From Morella rubra (Eukaryota > Streptophyta > Magnoliopsida > Fagales > Myricaceae): DNA of 64,000 nucleotides. Location of the stretch: contig CM025850.1 of the NCBI GenBank assembly GCA_003952965.2, forward strand, positions 20,517,552-20,581,551, read 5' to 3'. Position numbers and translations under genes: made by a program. Shown piece after piece: positions 25,246 to 40,777 of the stretch. Within the stretch, counting starts at the first letter, position 1. Each line of letters begins with the position of its first letter. The notes beneath the pieces are model-generated. The model worked only from the letters and a program-made list of their open reading frames with translations. It was not told where the DNA came from and ran no database searches.

Positions 25246-28200
25246 ATGGCGCTTGCTCGAGAAACCAACTGGTCAGCTCTCCTTGTCTTGCTATCTTGCT
25301 TTTGTTTAGAGTTTGGCTCCGCCGCGGACACCATCACCGCAGCTAAATTCATCAAAGACCCTGAAACCATAATCTCCGACGGCGGTAAATTCAAACTGGG
25401 CTTTTTTAGCCCTGTAAATTCTGCCTATCGCTATGTTGGAATATGGTATGCTAAAATTCCGGTCTCCACTGTCGTATGGGTTGCAAACAGAAACAACCCC
25501 CTCAAGAATTCATCTGGGATTCTTACTATATCTGAAGATGGCAATCTAGTAGTGTTAGATTCCCAAAAGAGGACTCTTTGGTCATCAAACGTGACGAATT
25601 CTGTTAGCAATTCGAGTGCCCAGCTTTTAGATTCTGGGAACTTTGTCTTGAAAGAAAACACCACCGGAACAATCATGTGGGAGAGTTTCCAGAATCCTTC
25701 TGATACGTTCTTGCAAAAGATGAAAGTGAGTACCAACGTAAAAACGGGCAATAAAGTGCAGCTGACATCATGGAAGAACCCGTCTGATCCATCCACGGGA
25801 ACCTTCTCTACTGGTATTGACTTTCATAGTCTTCCTGAAATCTTCATTTGGAATGCCAGTAGCCCATATTGGCGCAGTGGTCCATGGAACGGTCAGATCT
25901 TTATTGGAATACGGAACATGAATTCTGTATATTTAGATGGATTCATTCTGACAGATGATGAAGAAGGAACATACTCTTTACGATTTTCTTTCTCGAACGA
26001 CTCTGTCATATCAAATTTTGTCTTGAAATCACAAGGAAATATAGTGCGGCCATATTACAATGGGGAGAATTGGGAGGTCGGGTGGTCCACTTTGGAGTCC
26101 GAATGCGATGTTTATGGCAAGTGTGGGGCATTTGGAAGCTGTAACTCACAGAATTCACCTATTTGTGGCTGTCTACGGGGATTTGAGCCAAAGAATATCG
26201 AAGAATGGAACAGAGAAAATTGGACTAGTGGATGTGTGAGGAGGACACCCTTGCAGTGCAAGAGAGTGAAAACTGGTGAAGAAGAAGGCAAACAAGATGG
26301 GTTTTTGATGCTGAAGACGATGAAAGTAGCAGCCTTCGCAGATTGGTCGTCGGCTTTTGAAGATAAATGTAGAACCCAGTGTTTAGAGAATTGTTCCTGT
26401 CTAGCTTATGCATATGATTCTGGCATTGGTTGCATGTCGTGGACGGGAAACTTAATTGACCTACAAAAATTATCCAGTGGCGGACTTGATTTTTATGTCC
26501 GTGTGGCCTATTCAGAACTTGGTGGGTGGTTTTTGATCTCTACCGAAATCTTTCTAAAGAACATAGATTGTAGCCTATTTAGGGTGAATTGGTCTGATGT
26601 TTTCTCTGATGTACAGATAAAGAGGGACATGTCAAATTAGTTGTCACAGTTACAGCGACCATAGGGACAATGTTCTTGGCCATCTGCTCTTACTTATTAT
26701 GGCGTGGGATTGCTAAACGAGAAGGTAGAGTTTGCATTTTCCATTGGTTTAGTTAAAGAAAGGTTGCCGGATTTTTAGTGAGAGATTACTTACTGCTATG
26801 TTAATTGTAACCATCACGGAAAAACAAGAAGACGATGTTATCGTACTTCAGAATAGGGAAACAAACCAAAAATTCCTGGTGAAAACGAGGTTGGAGACAA
26901 AATCAGCCAAGTTAAACTCGAGGAGCTACCGGTATTCAGACTTGAGGAGCTGGCAAGTGCAACAAACAACTTCCATGAATCTAACAAGCTTGGGCAAGGT
27001 GGATTTGGTCCAGTATACAGGGTAATAGTTGCTCTTGTAGTGGTTTATTGCCTAGTAATTTAGATGACATATGACCAATGGGTTGTTTTGTTTGAAGGGA
27101 AAATTGTTAGATGGGCAAGAAATTGCAGCGAAGAGACTTGCGAGATCCTCGGGACAAGGGCTACAAGGATTTATGAATGAGGTGGTGGTGATCTCTAGAC
27201 TCCAACATAGGAATCTTGTTAGACTTCTTGGCTGTTGTGTTGATGGGGAAGAAAAGATGTTGGTCTATGAATACATGCCAAACAAAAGTATGGATGCATT
27301 TCTTTTTGGTTAGTTCATACTGATGCTCTTTACCAGTATCTTTACTATTACGATCAAGTATTCTACAAGACGAGACGGACTGCTATTCTCGGTTGTAGTA
27401 CTAATTAATAATGCTTTCTGTGACTTCACCAAATCAACTTCTCTTTGAGAACATACGTCGACTGACTTTACTAGTTTAGTCTGCACTTCTTTTCCTCATT
27501 TGTTCTTGATTTTATCATTAGATCCAGTCCAAAAAAAACTGCTAAATTGGAGAAAAAGGTCCAACATTATGGAAGGCATTGGTCGAGGTCTACTCTACCT
27601 CCATAGGGATTCTAGATTACGGATTATTCATAGAGATCTAAAGCCAAGTAACATCTTGTTGGATGACAGCTGAATCCGAAAATATCAGATTTTGGAATGG
27701 CCAAGATTTTTGGGGGAGATGAAGACCAGGCCAACACTAAAAGGGTTGTCGGAACGTAGTATGTGCCTTTGGTTTGCCAATCTCAATTTCATTTCAGTGC
27801 TTTTAGTTGAGATGGTAAATTTGGGTGTCTATTATTGTGTGAATTCAGCGGCTACATGTCCCCTGAATATGCAATGGAAGGTCGATTTTCAGAGAAATCC
27901 GATGTGTTCAGCTTTGGAGTGGTGTTACTAGAGATAATTAGTGGAAGGAGAAACACTAGCTTTTACTATGACGAGGATGCTATGAGCCTTTTAGGATTTG
28001 TAAGTCTCCTTTCCCTTGCCTCATTTCTTAGTTTTGAAAATTGCTTATTTAATTCACGTTACGTTGCTAAAGAATGTCAGTCTTGTTTTCATGAGTCCAG
28101 GCCTGGAGATGTGGAATGCAGGCAACATTGTAGCAGTAGTAGACCCGATGTTAATGTGTGAACCATGCTCTGAAAGCGAGATTTTGAGATGCATCCAAGT

Positions 28201-28315
28201 GGCGTTGCTGTGTGTGCAAGAATTTGCTGAAGGACAGGACTACTATCTCTACTGTTATTTCCATGCTTAAGAGTGAGATTGTCGATCTACCTCGTCCAAA
28301 ACAACCTGCAGTTAC
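25246..28315 (+). pseudogene. S-RLK unit A: G-type lectin S-receptor-like Ser/Thr kinase, multiply frameshifted
   Basis: Exon 1 (25246-26521) is fully open. It has a signal peptide, B-lectin domain, S-locus glycoprotein region (SGPWNGQIF, then the Cys-rich CDVYGKCGAFGSC) and PAN domain (CLENCSCLAYAY), ending in phase 1. Later exons: transmembrane 26617-26724; juxtamembrane/P-loop to 27021 ([10 protein letters not shown]); 27098-27308 with the Lys of AAKRLA; 27522-27758 with HRDLKPSN; 27849-27999 with [11 protein letters not shown]; last exon from 28101. Breaks: a frame mismatch entering exon 3, a one-base deletion near 27668 that creates TGA just after the catalytic loop (exon is 237 instead of 238 nt), and frame changes near 28110 and 28235. 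The C-terminus is replaced by Gypsy sequence from about 28316. The start chosen gives the signal peptide MALARETNW. If expressed, only an ectodomain protein is likely. Confidence 0.9.
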
Positions 28316-28319
28316 CGCG

Positions 28320-28490
28320 ATCAGGGCAGGCCGGCCAACCGATTAGGAAGACTGACCGACCAGAGCAGCCAAGCAGGCCGACCGACTAGGACATCTAGGG
28401 CGCGCTGACTAACTAGGGGCCAGGAAGACCGACCAACCAGGGAAGACAAAGCATGCCGACCGACCAGGACATCCCGGGCATGATAATCGA
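28320..28490. repeat. Degenerate tandem array of a GACCGACCAG-like word
   Basis: GC-rich stretch in which variants of 'gaccgaccag' recur about every 20-40 bases. It forms the start of the Gypsy-related block at the junction with S-RLK A. Confidence 0.6.
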
Positions 28491-29760
28491 CCAGGAGCCC
28501 AGCGATACTTATGTCAGTATGCCAACCAGCCAGTCGCAGACAGATCAGGACCAGCTTGAGACCGGCTCGGAGCATAGCGGCAGTGCGACCACATTTTTTA
28601 TGGAAATATCTTCGGCGATTGGTTTCCTTCCGTGAAGCGATACAATGAATCATATCTTCTAGATTCGGACGTTCTCCGAAAGTCTAGAATATTTTCTTTC
28701 CTTTTGAGTTCGGTTTATAGGCATGTTAATCAAATCTACTTGATCGACGGGATTAATTCATAAAGATTGGTGATTTGATTTAGTTTTGAGTTGATTCCAG
28801 TAGGTTTGTAAGCACCTAAGGATGTCTATTAAACAGCCTTAGGTGCATTAGTGTGGGGGATTGAGAGAATATCGAGAATAGTCGAGTGCTTTTAGAGTGT
28901 TCTGCCGAGCATAGGCACGTATATGCTTAGTCGGTGTCGGGGCTAATAACCTTGTCGCTTAGAATTCATTCTAGACTAATAACCTAATCTGGGTACCCGT
29001 TACAAGACATGCCGGGTGTGATAACCGACCAGGGGCCCAGCGATAGTTGTGTCAGCATGCCAACCAGTCAGTCGCAGACAGATCAGGACCAGCTCGGAGC
29101 TTTGCGCTTTTTTTGTTCGGTCCACGGCATTCTATCCGTGATTGGAAAGTCTGATTCTTTAAGTACGATGAATATCTTGAATATAAAGTTTGTGAAATTA
29201 GTGGCCCGATTTTTACATTTGTCGTGTTTTTTTTGTTCTCATTGAGTGATGCTAATAACGCTTAGAATTCTAGACTAATAAAGGTACCCGTTAAAGACAT
29301 GCCGGGTGTGATGATATGTCAGCATGCCAACCAGTCAGTCAGATCAGGACCAGCTTAGGCGCGACCACGTATGGAAATATCTTTGATTGGTTTCCTTTGT
29401 GAAGTGATACGATGAATCATATCTTCTAGATTGTTCTCCAAAAGTCTAGAATATTATTTTCCTTTTTGAGTTCAGTTTAAGTATGTTATATCAAATCTAC
29501 TTGACTGACGGGATTAATTCCTAGAGATCAGTGATTTGATTTAGTTTTGATTTGTATTAGGGTTTGTAAGCTAAGGATGTCTATATAAACCTCTTTAGGT
29601 GCATTAGTGTGGGGGAATGAGAGAATATCGAGAATAGTCGAGTGCTTTTGGAGTGTTTTGGCTGAGCATAGGCACGTATATGCTTAGTCAGTGTCAGGCT
29701 AATAACCTTGTCACTTGGGATTCATTCTAGGCTAATAACCTAGTCTATGGGAACGCTTTA
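28436..29760 (+). repeat. Three direct LTR-like copies of the Gypsy element
   Basis: A long copy (about 28436-28999), a truncated copy (about 29000-29250) and a second long copy (about 29300-29760) share landmarks in the same order: 'catgccgggtgtgat', 'cagatcaggaccagct', 'gaatcatatcttctagatt', 'gagaatatcgagaatagtcg' and 'aggcacgtatatgcttagtc'. The last copy is followed by the gag region, as a 5' LTR would be. The extra copies imply recombination or nested insertion. Confidence 0.75.
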
Positions 29761-32545
29761 GTTCTTGTGATAAAAGATCTATCTTGACCACCAAGAGTAA
29801 AGTCAAAGGGAAGGTCGAGAGCAATCCAGAACCTCCTCTAGAAAGGATCGAAGGGTTGGTTGACGACACCCTCGATGAATCTCGCACTGTCACTAACATA
29901 GAACCAAATCATAACAGTAGGCAACAGGGAGAAGCATAAGTGCAGGGAAGACGCAACAAAGAGATTCACATACCGCAAGTATCAATGAAGGGAAGACTTG
30001 ACAAAGAGGTTCATATACTACATTACGATAGAGGTCCCACTCTCCACGTGGACGGAATGAAGATGCGAAGGGAGTCAACGCCAAACTGGAAAAAGTCTTA
30101 GCCGAATTGGGAAGAACGAGGTAAAAGTGGACAAACTGCCACAATCATCTCTAGAAAGCATGATGCATTAGGTGGAATCTCCATTCACATCAGAATCTTG
30201 GAGGCGCGGCTACCATCCAAATTCTGTATGCCTTGTCATTGACAAGTACACAGGAGAACCCACTGGATCACTTGGAAGGCTATCGGTCACAGATGGATTT
30301 GCTGGACACCAAGACGCTATCAAATGCAAAGCCTTTCCTACACACTAGCGGATCTGCTCGCATTTGGTTTAGCAGGTTGAGGCCGAACTCCATTTCAAGT
30401 TTCAAAGAGCTTAGCAGAGCCTTTGTCAGCCACTTCATAGCAAGCAAAAAGCAAAAGAAACCAGGATCCATCTCCTTTCTACCCGACAAAAGGAAGATGA
30501 AAGTCTGCGAGATTACGTGGCACGCTTCAACGAAGAAAAGCTCAACGTGGAAGATCCGAAGACAAGGTGGTCCTCACCGCCATAGTAGCTGGTTGACCGA
30601 TGGAAGGTTTTCATTCTCTTTAGGGAAGAAACCCCAAAACCTTTGGAGAATTCATGGAAAAGGCGCAAAAATATATGAATGCGGAAGACATGGTAACAGC
30701 TCATCGGGAACAAGTTGTTGATCAAGGAGGAGCAGTGCCAAAAGGAGAAAAGAAGTAGCTCCAGCCAAGCCCCAGCAGTAGAAAGAGACTGGAGAGCAGA
30801 GCCACGGTAGAGCGTCCGAGGTTACAATTTACGCCCCTCAACACACCTAGGAAAGATCCTCATGGAGATCTGGAACGACCCCGAGATACAATGGCCTCTC
30901 AAAATGCGATCAGATCAAGACAAACGGGACAACAGGAAGTTCTGTCGATTCCTAATGACCACGGCCACGACACAAATGAATTTATCCATCTAAAAAGACA
31001 AATCGAAGCCCTCATTCAACAGAGACGTCTCCAGCAATTTACAACTACCAGACCTGGGGAACCATTCAAAAAGGAAGCACGAGTACCCGAGAACCAACGT
31101 TTTAGACTCTACCAAATAAATGAATGGGAACCTTGGGAGGACCATAGAGAGAATGACACTCTGAGACAAAGAGCGAGACTGTAATAAAGACTTTCTCCAC
31201 TAATGGCAATAGGAGAAATCAGGGTTATCTCTAGGAGCCTCGCCGCAAGAGGATCCTTTAAATCTTCAAGAAAGGCTTATGTAATACGACTGCTCGTCGC
31301 AAAGATAAACAGAGGACCTCGGCGCCCGACATTCGAAGAAGAAAAGCCTATCATGTTCACAAGTCACAACAAAAGATACAACAGGAATCGAATATCCGCA
31401 CGATGATGCCCTAGTCATTAATGCTATGATAGGAAATTACAACATCCGAGGAATACTTGTTGATATTGGAAGTTCTACCGATATTTTATATGCTACCGCA
31501 TACGATCAGATGAAGCTGGGAAGAAAAGCAATTGAAAATATAAGCACTCGGTTAACCGGGTTTACTGGCCACCAAGTATTTCCTCTCGGAATCAAGGAAT
31601 TATCATTCACAGTGGGAGAGCATCCATGTGATACAACACTCCCCATAAAGTTACTAATCCCTGAAGGAGAATCTTATTACAACGCCATTATTGGAATGGC
31701 CACGGTAAACAAGTTACATTCCGTGGTGTCAACTTACCATCTGAAAATGAAATTCCCAACCAAAGCAACAATAGGGGAAGTGAAAGGAGATCAAGAGCAG
31801 GCAAGGAAGTGTTATCTGTCCGACACCCAAATGTCTGAAGATACCATGGCCATAGAGCATCGAGAGGAATTTCAAGCGCAACCGATAGAACCATTGGAAG
31901 AAATACCACTTTGGGACAGATTCAAAAGAATGGACGGTTAGGATTGGCACCAACTTGCCAGAAGAATCCAAAACAGTTCTCATGGAATTTTGCGTGCAAA
32001 TATCAAGGTTTTCACTTGGTCACACGAAGATATGCTGGGTATTGACCCAAAAGTCATTACTACAGGTTGAACATACAACCCGAAGTCAAACCGGTCATAT
32101 AATGCAAAAGAAGCTTCGCCTCAGAAAGAAGTCAAGCAATCAAGGAAGAGGTCGGGAAGTTGATCAAATCCCAATTCATCAGGGAAGTCAACTATCCTAG
32201 CTAGCTAGCAAATGTAGTCATAGTGAAGAAGGCATACGAAAAATCGTGAATGTGTGTGGACTATATCGATCTGAACAACGCTTGTCCAAAAGATTGTTAC
32301 CCAATCCTGAGAATTGGTTCCCTCGTAGATTCAACGGTGGGACATCAACTTTTAAGCTTCATGGATGCCTTCTCGTGGTACAACCAGATCAAGATGCATA
32401 CACCAAACCAAGACTGCACCTCATTCACAACGGATCAAGAGACTTACTGCTACCAGGTAATGCCCTTCGATTTAAAGAATGCGAGGGCAACTTACCAAAG
32501 GCTGGTCAACCAAATGTTCCGAAAGCAAATAGGGAGCTAGGGGAT

Positions 32546-33352
32546 ATTACTATGGTAGATTGGATAAAGCTGATTTTTCATCCTCAATCCGTGGAGTTCC
32601 TACGGATGAGTGCCATTATTTCCAGCTTTTTGCTTCCAATGCCATGTATCTTATATGGTTCAGTCAAAATTTTGCTGCACATGGGAAGTCTTTTAAGGAG
32701 CCTTTGGCTTTGGCCGAACAAGTTCTGAGGGTTAGTGGGCAGCATTGGGAGGCGTGGAAGGTCAAGCATAGAGACCTCCCAACGCAGGTTTGGTTACCAC
32801 CTCGAAGGGATACTTTGAAGTGTAACATAGATGCTGCAGTTCGAGAATCTTTTGCAGTGGCAGCTGCGGTTTTTCGAGACTATTAAGGGGTTTTTAAAGG
32901 AGTTGTAGCTGTCAAATTGGACCCAATGCTACCAGTAGAAGCTGAAGCTGACGCTGAAGCATAGGCAGTAAAGTTTGGGGTTTTGGAGCCATGCAGAAGA
33001 GGTTTTCCTGATGTCATCTTCGAAGGGGATTCATCAACAGTAATCTCAGCAATCAACTCCTTTCCCTCTCGTGTTGAATGGCGGATCCATGATACAGTGC
33101 AGGACATCCTGTTGACACTTCAAAATACATCCCGGTGGAAGGCGAAATTTATCTGTAGAGGTGAGAATGGTGTTGCACACCACCTTGCTCATTAGGCTGC
33201 CGTGGAAATTTTTGTTGAAAATGACCTTTTTGTTTTTGAGCAGATAGACGATTTATCTTGGTCGTACACGGGTTTCCAACCCCTGTAGCTGGAGATTTTT
33301 TTCTAGTATTGAATAAAAGTTGGGGATGACTTTCCGCCCCTTTATTAAAAAA
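32546..33352 (+). mobile_element. LINE 3' fragment (RNase H domain) with poly-A tail
   Basis: Plus-strand reading gives the end of an L1-type ORF2. A zinc-ribbon/linker part is followed by the RNase H-like domain: PRRDTLKCNIDAAV, VFRDY, DVIFEGDSSTVISAI, and a GENGVAHHLAH ending. In-frame stops occur at 32883 and beyond. The fragment ends in 8 A at 33345-33352. It abuts the truncated Gypsy reverse transcriptase at its 5' end. I could not identify a target-site duplication. Confidence 0.8.
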
Positions 33353-33442
33353 AAGTAACGAAGGAAGAGAAGAAAAGAACAAAAAGAAAAAATAAATCAC
33401 ATTTTTGTAGTAGCAAAAACAGTAAAATGTGAATTGATTGGT

Positions 33443-36286
33443 CTACAAATTCATATAGAAACAATTAAACCTACACACCTTTAGCGTGCTTGAAAGTTCG
33501 TGATTTGTCACCTGATTTACAGAATAAGATGGTCGACCTACACCTGAGTCCGACTCATTCAAAGGTCTTCCGAAAATGAAAGCAGGTTGTTTAGGAGAAG
33601 GAAGAGTAGTTGCTTCACTACTCAGCACGAGAAGAACTGCCATTATAATGGGTCGATCCCCTGCATCTTCCTCCACACGTAAAAGCGCAATGTGAATGCA
33701 TCTTAAGACTTCGTCGGGAACATACGTTTCTTTTACCGATGGATCAGCTATCTCCAAGGCTCTATCTTCTTTCCATAGCTCCAAGACCTGTCATGAGGTT
33801 TAATAACATTTAAGTATAGAGGGCTGTATAACAGACACAGATGGTAGAGACTACCGTTTTCTGCTACTTAGGCGCCCTATCAAAGTTAGAGAAGGGTGAT
33901 CTTGATAAGAAACATTATTCTTCTTGCCAGCAATGATCTCCAGTACAACGACACCAAAACTGAAGACATCTGATTTTGTTGATGAAAATCTCCCAAATAC
34001 TGCATACTCGGGTGACATATAACCACTGCACGAACAGGGCCAAAGCTAATCATAATGTCACTGTCTTACAGATAATCTTCGGGTTTGTTAGTGCCTTTTT
34101 CCGTATCTTGGAGCAAGTGTGAATTGCTAAGGTTTTCAAATAATACATACTATGTCCCAACCACTCTGGTTGTCCTGTCTTGAATCTGGTCCCCTTTGAA
34201 CATGCGAATCATGCCGAAATCTGAGATTTTCGGGTTCATCTCAGCATCTAACAGGACACTTGTTTTAAGATCCCTATGGATAATTCTTAATCTTGAGTCT
34301 TGATGAAGATACAAAATCCCACGAGCAATCCCAAGGATTATCACGAAGCGTTGAACCCAATTCAGGGATGACCTTCTTGTATGATCTATGACAAAATTGC
34401 ACCAGTATACTAAAAGATATTTTTTCAATTGTGTAGTGGAATTATGGGGTTATGAATTTCCAGTGCGATTAGGCAAAACAAAAAATTTCAAATGTGTTCT
34501 TTCTCCGCCTGTAACAAAGAACATTAAGAAATGAAAGCAGTAGACTTTTGGAAAGAACAACTACCAAAAATAAAGAAATCCAAGCTTCTGTTCTGCATGT
34601 ACTCATAAATCAGCATCTTTTTTTCTCCTTGAATGCAACACCCCAACACTTTTGACAAGATTTCTGTGTTGAAGTTTGGCAATCAACATAACTTCATTTT
34701 TGAATTCTTCTATTCCTTGTAATGAACACTTGGACAGTCTTTTTACTGCTATTGGTTGTCCATTTGATAGTTGACCCTGAAATGATAATCTAAAGTTCAA
34801 GCTTAGGCATAACTATAATGTTTTAAGCAAATAAGCTTAATTTACTCGTTCACTAACATTTTTCCACATTCACACCTCACAAATTGTAGGTGGAACACGA
34901 ACAGAGCTGTGCAGCCTTTCCACAATTCCTTACGAACTAGAACAATACCTTAAAAACAGAGCCAAAACCACCTTGCCCAAATTTGTTGCCAGGAGAGAAG
35001 TTCTCAGTAGCAGCAACCATGCTGCTTAGATCAAAAACCACCGAGTCTGGATGTCTGCTACTATACTTGAGCTCATCTCCATCCAAGGAGCCTTTGGTAC
35101 TTGTAACATTAAAGGATTGATCGTGCAATTTTCTCTTCACTGTCCCAAAACATATTAGGAGAAATTGCTTAATATGCATTCAGAATTCTGCATTTAAAGA
35201 CATTAAATTGTATGGATATCCAAGCTGCCTTGGATGCATCAGGAGGCTTCAATTGCGCCACCTTCGCAAACCCTTCTCCATTCCCACACATGGACAACCC
35301 CAACTGCTTCCTCACACAGCCCCCAGAACCATTTCTGAGATACCAATCCCTCGGAGACTTGGGTTCATACCCTGGCAAACACGAGCACTCGAACTTATTA
35401 ACATTGTCAGGATTACATTTGCTATAAGCACCACAGAGTCCATACGTGTCACACCGATATTTTGGTTCCACGTAGCGTTCCTTCCATTGATTGTCACCAT
35501 CATTCCACGCAAATTGCCGAAGCGATCCAGAGTTTTCCAGCACTACTCTTGTAATGATGGTAGAATGTAGAAGTAAGATATCTCATATTGATTGTAAACG
35601 AAATTGATACTATAATCAGCGGGGGTTTTTGCCGCAGAAGAACGCCATGGCCATGGCCAGGAACAATAATACGGGGTTGAGCCATTATACAGGAAGAATT
35701 GGGGAGAGCCCGTAGGATTTAGCTTGTACGAATAGTCCCCCACTCCGGGGTCCTCTTGTGACTTGGAAGAAGTTAAATATCTGTCTAGCCCGGTTCTCCG
35801 ATTCAATCCAAGCTTCATGCCCGGGAGAAGAGTATCTGTCGGATAATCAAAGCTTTGCCATAACAGCTTGTTATTACTCTCATGGACTAGCACCAGGTTT
35901 CCCGAATCTAGGAGATGAGCTACAGAGGAAGTTGTCCCTTGGACAGGAACATCTGTGGACCAAACTGGACGGTTATTACTGTCATAAAGGATCAGGTTTC
36001 CGTACTTGTTGATTGACAGAACTCCTGAGGAACCGTTGATAGGATCATTCCTGTTTGCAATCCACACCGCGGTTTGTTCTCTCACTTCGACAAACCAAAT
36101 ACCTAGGTACCGACGGCTAGAGTTGCCAGGGCTGAAGAAGCCTAAGGCGAAATTCTTTTCTTTTGACATCAAAGATTGGCCGTCCTTGATGGACTGGTTT
36201 GCTGTTAAGGTGTCAATCGAAGTGCAAGAAGGAAAGAAGAAGAGAACGACTAGCATCAAGCACTTCAGCATTTTCTCAGTGTCCAT
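33443..36286 (-). pseudogene. S-RLK unit B: G-type lectin S-receptor-like kinase, kinase-dead relic
   Basis: Exon 1 starts at 36286 with a signal peptide and B-lectin and S-locus glycoprotein domains. It shifts frame near 35565 and breaks off inside the PAN domain at about 35215. The rest of PAN and the whole transmembrane exon are deleted. Remaining exons: 34949-35139 (GQGGFGSVFK), 34565-34776 (AVKRLSK; 212 nt, one base too many in an A run near 34664), 34151-34385, 33872-34025 and 33443-33787. Exon 5 reads [10 protein letters not shown]: the catalytic-loop Asn codon is missing (235 instead of 238 nt). The exon 6 donor is CTAAGT in place of GTAAGT. Separate lesions therefore remove membrane anchoring, frame, catalysis and splicing. 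It lies on the strand opposite unit A. Confidence 0.92.
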
Positions 36287-37168
36287 GTTGGAGCGAAATG
36301 GTCTTTCACCATAAAATAATTTGAAGTCGTTCTAGTGGAAAACGCTGATTGTTGGTGATGGTCAGTGGAAGCAAAGAATTGGAATACCAACATGACTCTC
36401 GAGTATTGCGTGAGCCTTACACTTGCCATCACTAGTCAACAATGGCGTACGTTAACTTTCTAGGCACCAATTTTTCAAAGAAACCTGTTTGCAGTAATTT
36501 ATTCTAGGGGTACTCTAATCGTTCGATCTCAATGCTGTGTTCTTTAAAAGTAAACTAATGATATGATCTAGGCAATTAACAGGATCAGCACAGTCCCACC
36601 GAGTTTCTGGTCAGACGGATTTTGTGGTAAGCACTGGATGAAGTTGGGTTAGACGCAAGGCTCGTTTTTCTTCAGTAGAAAACTTGAACGGCACTCGTTC
36701 GTCAAAATGAATATAAGAAAATTTGTTTCTTCTGTATCGCTATGATTACCGCGATACCAAATGCACTGCTAATGTTTTGAGTCTCGCTGGATGTTGAACT
36801 TGATCCCAATTCTTCAACTATGTAAGGCGGAGAGCCGGTAACTTACAAAAAAGGCGGCTCATTTCTGGGGATTCTTCATATTATCATATATGATTCCTTC
36901 GCTCGAAAATCCAGCAAACGTATAAAAAAGAATGTGATGAGTGGAAACTTGTCTTGGTGGATACAAATTATTGAGTTTGAAGGACCTAGTGAAATCAAAA
37001 CTGTAGCAAAATTCTTGAGCAGGGGAATTTTGAAGGCAGTAAATGTTATACGCTGGGGTAGGGTCGAAATTAGTATCAGATCAAAAGCAAGGCATGTCCA
37101 TTGTTAGTTGAAAGAGACATAATTATTTCCACGTCCACCTCGTAAGACAAATAATATTGAAGAATAAG
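36287..37168. other. Intergenic region between S-RLK units B and C
   Basis: No gene seen. Upstream side of B (first part) and 3' flank of C (last part). A W-box-type TTGACT (minus strand, 36434-36439) lies about 150 bp upstream of the B start codon. One such short motif is weak evidence. Confidence 0.4.

Positions 37169-40777
<3,609 letters not shown>

Larger units (their letters stand above)
28316..32545 (+). mobile_element. Ty3/Gypsy retrotransposon, 3' truncated and decayed
   Basis: LTR-like direct repeats (28.44-29.76 kb) are followed on the plus strand by a gag region (about 30230-30720, with the ARIWFSRLRPNSI motif), a degenerate zinc knuckle (NDHGHDTNEFIHLKRQIEAL), a retropepsin-like stretch (31426-31830) and the N-terminal half of reverse transcriptase (CVDYIDLNNACPKD, SFMDAFSWYNQI, YCYQVMPFDLKNA). 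It stops at about 32545, before the catalytic YVDD box, where LINE sequence begins. Gag and RT look like the Tat-type Gypsy lineage. Many stops and frameshifts make it inert. Its 5' edge replaces the end of S-RLK A. Confidence 0.8.
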
